Part shown: positions 8,667 through 15,551 of the stretch, piece by piece
Numbering within the stretch: the first letter of the stretch is position 1
Layout of the letters: every line of letters begins with the position of its first letter
DNA from: Streptomyces sp. P9-A2
Lineage (GTDB): Bacteria > Actinomycetota > Actinomycetes > Streptomycetales > Streptomycetaceae
Direction of reading: 5' to 3'
Assembly (NCBI RefSeq): GCF_036634175.1
Contig: NZ_JAZIFX010000001.1
Coordinates: 7,998,001 to 8,062,000, forward strand
DNA: 64,000 bases
The notes under the pieces: model-generated
Seen by the model: the letters and a program-made list of their open reading frames with translations, nothing else
The model's database searches: none
Told to the model about the DNA's origin: nothing
Translations under genes and position numbers: made by a program

Positions 8667-8948
8667 TCAGTCCCTGAGGAAGAACTGGTGCTGGTCGGCG
8701 ACCTGCTCGTACCCGTCGAGCCGGGCCTGCGTCCGCTCCGGGTCCGCATCCGTCATGGCCTGGAGCAGTGCCGCGCACATCACGCCCGGAGCCGCGTACG
8801 AGTCGAACACCAGGCGTGAACCGGTACCGGTGGCGAAGGTGACGTCGGCCTCGTCCGTGAGGGGGCCCAGCGCCAGGTCGGTGATGAGCGCGACCCTCAG
8901 TCCGGCGTCCCGGCACACCCGTCCGCCGGCCGCGCACGGGCGGTCCAC
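8667..8948 (-). pseudogene. Truncated RpiR/MurR-family regulator (C-terminal SIS-domain remnant)
   Basis: The 93-residue frame matches only the back half of a sugar-isomerase (SIS) domain: GLRVALITDLALGPL, ADVTFATG, then FDSYAAPGVMCAALLQAM and an acidic helix. The N-terminal helix-turn-helix and first half of the SIS domain of RpiR-type regulators (normally about 280 residues) are absent. The remnant is in the same frame as the upstream kinase, separated only by its TGA and one codon, and its GTG at 8948 is probably accidental. It most likely records a deletion that removed the regulator's front half. Confidence 0.7.
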
Positions 8949-8951
8949 CCG

Positions 8952-9608
8952 TCAGCAGCGCGCACGCGGCACCGCCGACGCCGGGACCACGAGGTCCGCG
9001 CGGTGCCGGGTCCGCGCGACCAGCTCGGCGTTGGGCCCGTCCGAGCGCGCGGCCCAGGCCACCGCCTCGTCCTGACGCTTGCCGAACTCCACATGCCGGG
9101 TCACCAGCCGCCGCACCCGCTCCTCCTCGTCCAGCTCGCAGAACCACACCTCGTCGAGCTGCGGCCGAACCCGCGCCCACGCACCGGTGTCCAGCAGCAG
9201 ATAGTTCCCCTCCGTGACCACCAGTCGGGCCGTAGGCTCCACCGGCACGGCCCCGGCGACGGGCTGCTCCAGCTCCCGTTCGAAACCGGGCGCGTACACG
9301 ACGTCCCCGTCCGTCTCCTCGCGCAGCCGCCGCAACAGAGCCGCGTACCCGGCCGCGTCGAAGGTGTCCGGGGCGCCCTTGCGGTCCCGGCGGCCGAGCC
9401 GGTCCAGTTCGGCGTCGGCGAGGTGGAAGCCGTCCATCGGGACGTGCGCGACCCACGGCTCACCAACGCCGTTCAGTGCCCGTACCAACTCCCCGGCGAG
9501 TGTGGACTTCCCGGCCCCGGGGCTGCCCGCGATGCCGAGCACCGCGCGTCGGCCGTCCCGGCCGAGGGCTCGGGCACGGTGGAGAAGATCGTCGAAGGTC
9601 GGCGTCAT
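8952..9608 (-). CDS. Nucleoside/nucleotide (uridine-kinase-like) kinase family protein
   Basis: This 218-residue P-loop kinase has Walker A GSPGAGKST near residue 28, VPMDGFHLAD (substrate-binding region after strand 2), the RRDRKGAPDTFD motif, and VTEGNYLLL before the lid region. The family phosphorylates nucleosides or sugars such as fructose; here the substrate is not determined. The protein appears full length (ends shortly after RADLVV). Downstream and in the same frame lies the RpiR remnant, so the pair may once have been a sugar-responsive regulator-kinase operon. Confidence 0.85.
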   Translation of the reverse strand: MTPTFDDLLHRARALGRDGRRAVLGIAGSPGAGKSTLAGELVRALNGVGEPWVAHVPMDGFHLADAELDRLGRRDRKGAPDTFDAAGYAALLRRLREETDGDVVYAPGFERELEQPVAGAVPVEPTARLVVTEGNYLLLDTGAWARVRPQLDEVWFCELDEEERVRRLVTRHVEFGKRQDEAVAWAARSDGPNAELVARTRHRADLVVPASAVPRARC

Positions 9609-9715
9609 ACGGGGGAGTGTGTCATTCCCGCCCGTCGCCCGGACGGCGCCGGCGGTCCCGCCGCCGTCCGCCTCTCGCCGCGTGCTGTACGCCGCGACGC
9701 GGGACCATGTCCGGT

Positions 9716-10516
9716 ATGACGGATCTGGGTCTGCCCGAGAACATCCTGGCCTGCCTCTTCGACCTCGACGGTGTCATCTCCAGGACCGCCGCGGTCCACG
9801 CCGCGGCCTGGAAGCAGGCGTTCGACGCCTTCCTGCGCGAGCGGGACGGCGCGGACTTCCGGCCGTTCACCGACGCCGACTACGCCCAGTACGTGGACGG
9901 CCGCCCGCGGGCCGACGGCGTACGCACCTTCCTCGCCTCCCGTGGCATCGACCTCCCGCGGGGCACGCCGGACGATCCGCCCGGCGCCGCGACCGTGCAC
10001 GCACTCGCCCGCCGTAAGAACGAGCTGTTCCTGGAAAGGATCCGCAGCGGCGGGGTGGAGGCCTACGACGACACGCTGCGCTACATCGCGGCGGCCCGCG
10101 CCGACGGTCTGCGCACCGCCGTCGTCTCCGCCAGCGCCAACTGCCGGGACGTGCTGCGCGCCCTCGGGGCCGAGCATCTCTTCGACGCCCGCGTGGACGG
10201 TGTGGTCGCCGCCGAACGCGGCCTCCCCGGCAAGCCGAGCCCCGACACCTTCCTCGCCGCCGCCCGGGATCTCGGCGTCCCGCCCGGCCTGGCCGCCGTG
10301 TTCGAGGACGCGCTGGCCGGCATGGACGCGGGCCGCGCCGGCCGCTTCGGATACGTCGTCGGTGTGGACCGGGTCGGCCGGTCGGCCGCGCTCTACGCCC
10401 ATGGCGCCGACCGGGTCGTGACGGACCTCGCCGGGCTCACCGGAGAGCCCGGAGAGCCCGGAGAGCCCGGAGAGCCGAGCGAGCCCGGAGAACAGGGAGA
10501 TCCGGGAGAGCGGTGA
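9716..10516 (+). CDS. HAD-IA hydrolase, beta-phosphoglucomutase-like, with collagen-like tail
   Basis: This 266-residue protein has the HAD nucleophile motif FDLDGVI at residues 15-21, SASANCR as motif II, the motif III lysine in GKPSPD and acidic motif IV in VFEDALAGM. An alpha-helical cap follows motif I, as in beta-phosphoglucomutases that act with GH65 phosphorylases (a GH65 gene occurs at 32.5 kb). After the catalytic domain comes a Gly-Glu-Pro tail encoded by a 9-bp tandem repeat. The start is placed at ATG 9716; ATG 9707 adds three residues and has a poorly spaced ribosome site. Confidence 0.85.
   Translation: MTDLGLPENILACLFDLDGVISRTAAVHAAAWKQAFDAFLRERDGADFRPFTDADYAQYVDGRPRADGVRTFLASRGIDLPRGTPDDPPGAATVHALARRKNELFLERIRSGGVEAYDDTLRYIAAARADGLRTAVVSASANCRDVLRALGAEHLFDARVDGVVAAERGLPGKPSPDTFLAAARDLGVPPGLAAVFEDALAGMDAGRAGRFGYVVGVDRVGRSAALYAHGADRVVTDLAGLTGEPGEPGEPGEPSEPGEQGDPGER
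10442..10477 (+). repeat. 9-bp tandem repeat coding Gly-Glu-Pro
   Basis: Four copies of GGAGAGCCC (the last ending CCG) in frame with the HAD gene encode a collagen-like tail that continues less regularly to the stop. Such an array is prone to slippage in whole codons. Confidence 0.9.
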
Positions 10517-10623
10517 CCGCAGTCCTCGTCCCGCCTGCCCCCGCGCGCCCCACGGGTTAATTTGTTTCTGTTTGCGCGCAAGTGACCGGCAGGAACGGCG
10601 GCACACGGGACGAGGGACGGACG

Positions 10624-12150
10624 ATGGTCGACGGCAAGGGTGCCCTTCTCGCCGCAGGACGGCGACGCGTACGCGCACGCACGTCCTCGCCGGGCGTACC
10701 ACGTTCCACGGACGGCACCGCACCGCTCGCGGTCCTGGCCGCCGTCTTCACCGTCGCCCAACTCGTCCTCGTCCGTCCGGCACTGGGACTCGGCTGGGAC
10801 GAGATCGTCTACGTCAGCCAGGTCACCTCCCACCACCCGGCCGCGTTCTTCAGCGCCCCGCGCGCCCGGGGCGTCCCCCTCCTGGTGGCGCCCGTCGCCT
10901 CCTGGTCGGAGTCCACCGCACTGCTGCGCGTCTACCTCGCCCTGCTGTCCGGCCTGGGCCTCTACCTGGCGCTGCGCGCCTGGCACGGCCTGTTCCCCAC
11001 CCGGGTCCTGGTCACCGCCGGCGCCTTCTTCACGTCCTTGTGGGTGACCCTCTTCTACGGCCCCCAGGCCATGCCCAACCAGTGGGTCGCGATCGGCGCC
11101 CTGATCGCCGTCGGCTGCTTCCTGCGGTACCACGCGGACCGCTCGGCGCGCGGGGCGCTGTGGGGTGTCGCGGCGGGGGCCGCGCTGATGGCGATGATGA
11201 GGCCCACCGACGCCGTATGGGTGACGATCCCCCTGCTGGTCCTCACTCTGGCAGGCCGGCACGTCCGCCTTCTGGCCGCGCTCGCGGCGGGCCTCGCGGT
11301 GGGCGCGGCCGAGTGGGTGGCCGAGGCCTACGCCTGGTACGGCGGTCCGGGGGAGCGGCTGGCCGAGGCCTCCCGCATCCAGGGCGGGCTCGGCCTGCAG
11401 ATCGCCGTCGACGACCAGCTGCGCAGCCTGGGCGGGCGAGGTCTGTGCCGCCCGTGCACGGGAGCGATGCCCCATCCGGTGATCACCCTCTGGTGGTTCG
11501 CTCTGCCGCTCCTGGCCGTCCTCGCGCTGGTCGTCGCCTTACGAGCCCGGCGCGTTCTGCGCACCGTGCTGCCGCTGGCCTGCGCGGCCACGGCCGCCCT
11601 CCCGTACCTCTTCATGATCGGGTACGCGGCGCCCCGCTTCCTCCAGCCCGCCTACGCCCTGCTCGCGATCCCCGTCGCCGACGCGCTGTGGCACCTGGCC
11701 AGGACACCGGCCGGGACGTGGCGGCCGGTCGTGGCGCCACTGGTCGCGCTCGCGCTGGCCGGTCATCTGGCCGTGCAGCTGGCCGTCCTGACGCACACCG
11801 TGGAGCGCAACACCGACAGCCGCCGGGACTGGGCCCGCACCGCCGGCGAACTGCACCGGCTCGGTGTCCGCCCGCCCTGTCTGATCACCGGTCACGAAGC
11901 CATTCCCGTGGCCTACTACACCGGCTGCTCCTCCGGCGGGACGAGCGGGAACAACGAGAACACCACGGTGGCAGAGATACTGAGCACCGCGGACCGCGCC
12001 CCCGTCGCCACGCTCACCGGCCCCGGCGGGACCCCGCCCGGCTACGCCCGCGCCTGGCCCGCGCACACGATCGGCGACCTCCGGGTCAGGATCGCGCCGG
12101 TGCCGGGGCAGGACGCCCCGAGGGGCACGGCCACGGACGGGCCGCGGTGA
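10624..12150 (+). CDS. Polytopic GT-C-type membrane glycosyltransferase (probable), TTA codon
   Basis: This 508-residue protein has about ten hydrophobic helices. An acidic motif GWDEIVY follows the first helix, typical of GT-C glycosyltransferases that use polyprenyl-phosphate sugars. A periplasm-facing C-terminal region contains GCSSGGTSGNNEN. The start is placed at ATG 10624 behind GAGGGACGG; an upstream GTG at 10582 is possible. Codon 306 (bases 11539-11541) is TTA, so expression should depend on the bldA leucyl-tRNA and be tied to late development. Acceptor and sugar are unknown. Confidence 0.75.
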   Translation: MVDGKGALLAAGRRRVRARTSSPGVPRSTDGTAPLAVLAAVFTVAQLVLVRPALGLGWDEIVYVSQVTSHHPAAFFSAPRARGVPLLVAPVASWSESTALLRVYLALLSGLGLYLALRAWHGLFPTRVLVTAGAFFTSLWVTLFYGPQAMPNQWVAIGALIAVGCFLRYHADRSARGALWGVAAGAALMAMMRPTDAVWVTIPLLVLTLAGRHVRLLAALAAGLAVGAAEWVAEAYAWYGGPGERLAEASRIQGGLGLQIAVDDQLRSLGGRGLCRPCTGAMPHPVITLWWFALPLLAVLALVVALRARRVLRTVLPLACAATAALPYLFMIGYAAPRFLQPAYALLAIPVADALWHLARTPAGTWRPVVAPLVALALAGHLAVQLAVLTHTVERNTDSRRDWARTAGELHRLGVRPPCLITGHEAIPVAYYTGCSSGGTSGNNENTTVAEILSTADRAPVATLTGPGGTPPGYARAWPAHTIGDLRVRIAPVPGQDAPRGTATDGPR

Positions 12151-12192
12151 GGGCCGGGAACGGGAGAAGCCGGGCAAAGGCCGCGGCCGGGT

Positions 12193-12399
12193 TCAGGGGA
12201 GGATCTTGTCCAGCGCGGCGGGCCCTTCCTCCGCCAGCTTGCGCCTGGCCCATTCGAGATTCTGCGGGGTGAGATCCTTGCCGGAGGCAAGGACGAGATC
12301 CTCCGGCGACACATCGGTGCCGGTACGGGCGTGGAGCAGACCGTCCGGGGTGGTGCGTTCCTCGGGCGGCCTGGACTCCTCATTCTGGGACGTCGGCAT
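12193..12399 (-). CDS. Small hypothetical protein (68 aa)
   Basis: The very acidic N-terminal half (MPTSQNEESRPPEE) is followed by a short helical segment NLEWARRKLAEEGPAALDKI. No signal peptide or membrane segment is present. The ATG at 12399 has GAGGAG six bases upstream, better than the ATGs further out. The gene is probably monocistronic. Function is unknown. Confidence 0.65.
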   Translation of the reverse strand: MPTSQNEESRPPEERTTPDGLLHARTGTDVSPEDLVLASGKDLTPQNLEWARRKLAEEGPAALDKILP

Positions 12400-12631
12400 C
12401 TCTGACTCCTCGGGTCCGGAGGGCTGTAGCGGCCCCGGTGCGGTCATCGGGTCCGGTATCACCATTCAACGCGGGAGCCCGAAGTGCATCCGGAACACGG
12501 GGGCGCCGCCTGGAAGGGGCCGCTCCTCATGTGCAGGAGTACCTTCCCCGGCCCGCGGAAAACCTGTCCGCGACGGCAGGGCGACGCTCACGGGCGCGTC
12601 CGCGTCACGCCCCACGGCCCCGGTGCCCTCG

Positions 12632-12681
12632 GCTGCGTCCCTCCTCGCCCGCGGTGTGCCGCGGGCGAGGAGGGACGCAGC
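12632..12681. terminator. 23-bp perfect stem-loop downstream of the GH64 gene
   Basis: Arms at 12632-12654 and 12659-12681 are perfectly complementary over 23 bp with a TGTG loop. It lies just after the GH64 stop (12718) on the minus strand and should end that transcript. Confidence 0.85.
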
Positions 12682-12717
12682 CCGCACTCCGGCCCTCCCA
12701 GGGCTTCCGGACCGACC

Positions 12718-13923
12718 TCAGAAGGGCGACAGTGTCAGGCGTACGCCCGTGGGGGAGGTGTCCTGGATGTACGAGGCGAAGTCGGCGACGTCGTCGAAGG
12801 CGAAGCCGTAGGCCTTGCCGTCCTCCGTGGCCGTGTGCACGGCCTTGGAGTAGTGGTTGGTGAGCTCGGTCCGGTAGAAGGCCGAGGCGTCGGTGGTCGG
12901 CTGGCCGGGGTGGCTGAGCAGCGTCGAGCGGTTGAAGCCGGCGCCGAGCACGGCGGCGACCGGGCCGGTCGTGCCGTCGTTCGGGGCGGCGAGCGCACCG
13001 TCGCAGAAGAGGACGTCCCGGGTGGACGGCCTGCCGAAGGAGACCTGGGCGGGCCCGTCGAAGGTGAACCGGCCGCCGCGCACCCGGCCGGTGAAGGTGC
13101 CGGCGTTGGTGGTGATCCTGAGGTCACGTCCGGTGTAGGTGCTCCACACCTCGTCGATGTACGGCGCGAGGTAGTCCTTGGCGAACAGGCCCGCGTCCAG
13201 GCCGTGGCCCGGCGCGATGATCCGGGTGTCGTCCACGACCAGCCGCGAGAAAGCCTCCACCCGCCTGAGCGCGTCGAACACGGCACTGCGGCCGCCGTCC
13301 CGGAACACGCCCGTGGACTGGTCCCTGGAACCGGTGAGCCGGATGTTCAGCGGCACGCTGAACATGTCGACCATCGTGGTGTTGCAGAACATGCCGGCGG
13401 AGTTGTGGGTGAACTCCGCACAGTCGTGCAGCACACCGTAGTTGGGGTCCGAGGTGACCCAGCCGGCCGGGTACTGCAACGCCGCGTTGCCGTTGCCGTC
13501 CGCGACGGCCTTGAACTTGAGCTTCTGGCCGAGAGCCACGTAGATGCGGCCGGACATGTACGGCAGGGACAGCCGGGTCTCGCCGCCGCCGGCCAGGCTG
13601 ATCGCGTAGTCGGTGAAGCCGTCGGCGCCGTTGTCCGACAGGGAGACCGGAGCCAGAGTGCCGTCCGGGGTGAGCCGCACCTGGCGTCCGTCCTGGTTTC
13701 CCACGATGTAGAGGTGCACGTTCGCGTTGCCGAAGGAGCCGCTGTTGTTGACGATCGTCAGCGGGAGGGGGGCCGCGGCGGCCGCCGCGGCCTGTGTGTC
13801 CGGCGACGTCTCCGCGAGGGCGTGGGGGGCGAGCGCGGCGGCGGCGGGCACGGCCACGGCTGCCCCGCCGAGGGCGAAGAGAACCTTCCGGCGGCCGAGG
13901 GAGCGCTGGTGACGAGGAGTCAT
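12718..13923 (-). CDS. Secreted GH64 beta-1,3-glucanase
   Basis: This 401-residue enzyme cleaves laminarin-type beta-1,3-glucan, typically to pentasaccharides. A twin-arginine signal (GRRKVLFALGG, about residues 11-21) and AHALA cleavage region predict Tat export. The fold is the thaumatin-like barrel of family GH64. The general acid Glu in HDCAEFTHN and the Asp in TMVDMFS are 16 residues apart, the same spacing as the catalytic pair of the Streptomyces matensis enzyme. There is no carbohydrate-binding module at the C-terminus. A perfect 14-bp palindrome 117 bp upstream of the start suggests LacI-family control. Confidence 0.93.
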   Translation of the reverse strand: MTPRHQRSLGRRKVLFALGGAAVAVPAAAALAPHALAETSPDTQAAAAAAAPLPLTIVNNSGSFGNANVHLYIVGNQDGRQVRLTPDGTLAPVSLSDNGADGFTDYAISLAGGGETRLSLPYMSGRIYVALGQKLKFKAVADGNGNAALQYPAGWVTSDPNYGVLHDCAEFTHNSAGMFCNTTMVDMFSVPLNIRLTGSRDQSTGVFRDGGRSAVFDALRRVEAFSRLVVDDTRIIAPGHGLDAGLFAKDYLAPYIDEVWSTYTGRDLRITTNAGTFTGRVRGGRFTFDGPAQVSFGRPSTRDVLFCDGALAAPNDGTTGPVAAVLGAGFNRSTLLSHPGQPTTDASAFYRTELTNHYSKAVHTATEDGKAYGFAFDDVADFASYIQDTSPTGVRLTLSPF

Positions 13924-14039
13924 GTGGGGGTCTCCTGGGATGATCGAGCGGTTCTGACGAACCGTTCCTGGTGAGCGGTACCCGGTAAGGTGCCGACGGG
14001 GTGTGGGGGTTGAGGTCCCGTAGCGCTCTCCGATGGCGA

Positions 14040-14053
14040 TGAGAGCGCTCTCA
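14040..14053. promoter_or_regulatory. Perfect 14-bp palindrome TGAGAGCGCTCTCA (LacI-type operator candidate)
   Basis: TGAGAGCGCTCTCA lies 117 bp upstream of the GH64 start. The identical sequence occurs at 63889-63902 in front of a secreted protease. The AGCGCT-centred dyad resembles operators of Streptomyces LacI-family sugar regulators such as CebR (TGGGAGCGCTCCCA). Confidence 0.75.
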
Positions 14054-14180
14054 CGCCGTACGTCGGTGTCGGCGCGTGGCTCTGATGGTACGGACCGGAA
14101 CCACCCTCGCCAATGGGGCCGACTTGTCCCTCAACCCGCTGTGATCAGCACTTACTTGAAGTCCCCGCGAGAACTCCGCA

Positions 14181-14255
14181 TGTGCTTAAGCGCTTCTTAA
14201 GGGTTGCTTGAGCCGGGCCGGGCGGAGGGGCGCCGAGTGGGTGGAGAGCGCTCCC
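14181..14255. promoter_or_regulatory. Additional AGCGCT-centred dyads in the GH64/AKR intergenic region
   Basis: AAGCGCTT (14188-14195) is flanked by two CTTAAG palindromes, and GGAGAGCGCTCCC (14243-14255) keeps most of the dyad seen at 14040. A half-site AGCGCTCTC lies at 14022. Together they make a roughly 235-bp regulatory zone between the divergent GH64 and aldo/keto reductase genes. Confidence 0.5.
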
Positions 14256-14421
14256 TGCCCGCCGTGGTGTCGGCGCCCCTCGGGACGAAGCCGCGTGAAC
14301 CTCCTGGAACCGGCCGGAAGACGCGGTCGTGCGCGGCGCGGCGCGGGGTGCCGCCGGCCGCCCGCCCGGGGGTTCCGGCCTCCGGTGACCGGCTCGCGTC
14401 CGATTCAGAGCCGTACCTGCT

Positions 14422-14437
14422 GAATGCGTTCGCATTC
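14422..14437. promoter_or_regulatory. Operator-like palindrome before the aldo/keto reductase
   Basis: GAATGCG and CGCATTC form 7-bp perfect arms around TT, about 90 bp upstream of the ATG at 14525. Confidence 0.45.
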
Positions 14438-14524
14438 TTCTATTGGATTTCCCGCGGTAGGGGGACCAGGCTGGAACCGCTTGCCAGACGTAGTGGGACG
14501 ACATCCGGAAGAGGTCACGCATCC

Positions 14525-15382
14525 ATGCACACTCGCCGTATCGGTGATGTCGAGGTCAGCGCGATCGGGCTGGGTGCCATGCCCATGTCGATCGAGGGGC
14601 GGCCGGACGAGGCGCGCTCCCTGGCCACCGTTCACGCCGCGCTGGACGCCGGCGTCACCCTGATCGACACCGCGGACGCCTACCACCGGGACGCCGGTGA
14701 GGTCGGCCACAACGAGACCCTGATCGCCAAGGCCCTCGCCTCCCACGACCGGGGCGGCGACGTCCTGGTCGCCACGAAGGGCGGCCATCTGCGTCCCGGC
14801 GACGGTAGTTGGACGCTGGACGGTAGCCCCCGGCACCTCAGGGAGGCATGCGAGGCGTCCCTGCGCCGGCTCGGCGTGGAGGCCATCGGGCTCTACCAGT
14901 TCCACCGGCCCGACCCCCGGATCCCGTACGCCGAGTCCATCGGCGCCGTCCGCGACCTGCTGGACGAGGGCAAGATCCGGATGGCCGGGATCTCCAACGC
15001 CGATCCGGAGCGGATCCGGCAGGCCCGGGACATCCTCGGCGGCCGGCTCGTCTCCGTGCAGAACCAGTTCTCGCCGGCCTTCCGCTCCAGCGAGCCCGAG
15101 CTGGAGCTGTGTGCCGAACTCGGCGTCGCGTTCCTGCCCTGGAGCCCCTTCGGGGGTATCACCCGTGCCGGTGGCCTGGGCTCGACGTACGCCCCGTTCG
15201 CGCGCGTCGCGCAGACGCACGGGGTGAGCCCGTACCGGGTGTGCCTGGCATGGATGCTGGCCAAGTCGCCGGTGGTCGTGCCGATCCCGGGGGCAAGCCG
15301 GCCGGAGTCCGTCCGCGACTCGGTCCGCGCCGCGGACCTGGTGCTGAGCGCAGAGGAGATCGAGGAACTGGACGCCGCCTGA
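14525..15382 (+). CDS. Aldo/keto reductase
   Basis: This 285-residue NADPH-dependent (beta/alpha)8-barrel enzyme carries the full catalytic tetrad: Asp and Tyr in DTADAY (about residues 44-49), Lys in VATKGG and His in YQFHRPD. The C-terminal cofactor loop IPGASRPESV fits 2'-phosphate binding. The substrate is unknown. The ATG at 14525 is preceded by GAAGAGG about ten bases away; an in-frame extension to 14204 lacks coding character. It is divergent from the GH64 gene across a 600-bp region rich in operator-like dyads. Confidence 0.88.
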   Translation: MHTRRIGDVEVSAIGLGAMPMSIEGRPDEARSLATVHAALDAGVTLIDTADAYHRDAGEVGHNETLIAKALASHDRGGDVLVATKGGHLRPGDGSWTLDGSPRHLREACEASLRRLGVEAIGLYQFHRPDPRIPYAESIGAVRDLLDEGKIRMAGISNADPERIRQARDILGGRLVSVQNQFSPAFRSSEPELELCAELGVAFLPWSPFGGITRAGGLGSTYAPFARVAQTHGVSPYRVCLAWMLAKSPVVVPIPGASRPESVRDSVRAADLVLSAEEIEELDAA

Positions 15383-15451
15383 GAGATCTCAGGCCGTGGA
15401 CGCCGGTGCGGTCACGTGCAGGAGCCTGGTGTACTCCACCCCGGGTGAGGG

Positions 15452-15463
15452 GAAAGCGCTTTC
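15452..15463. promoter_or_regulatory. GAAAGCGCTTTC palindrome upstream of the ABC exporter
   Basis: A perfect 12-bp palindrome 89 bp before the ABC transporter ATG shares the AGCGCT centre of the sites near the GH64 gene. It may be a LacI-family operator. Confidence 0.5.
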
Positions 15464-15551
15464 TCCCCGCCCGGGACGGAGAGCGCGTTCGCCGCACAGC
15501 CGTAACCGGACCGCACCTGCCGTACCTGTCTTCAGGGGAGGACCACCGCCG

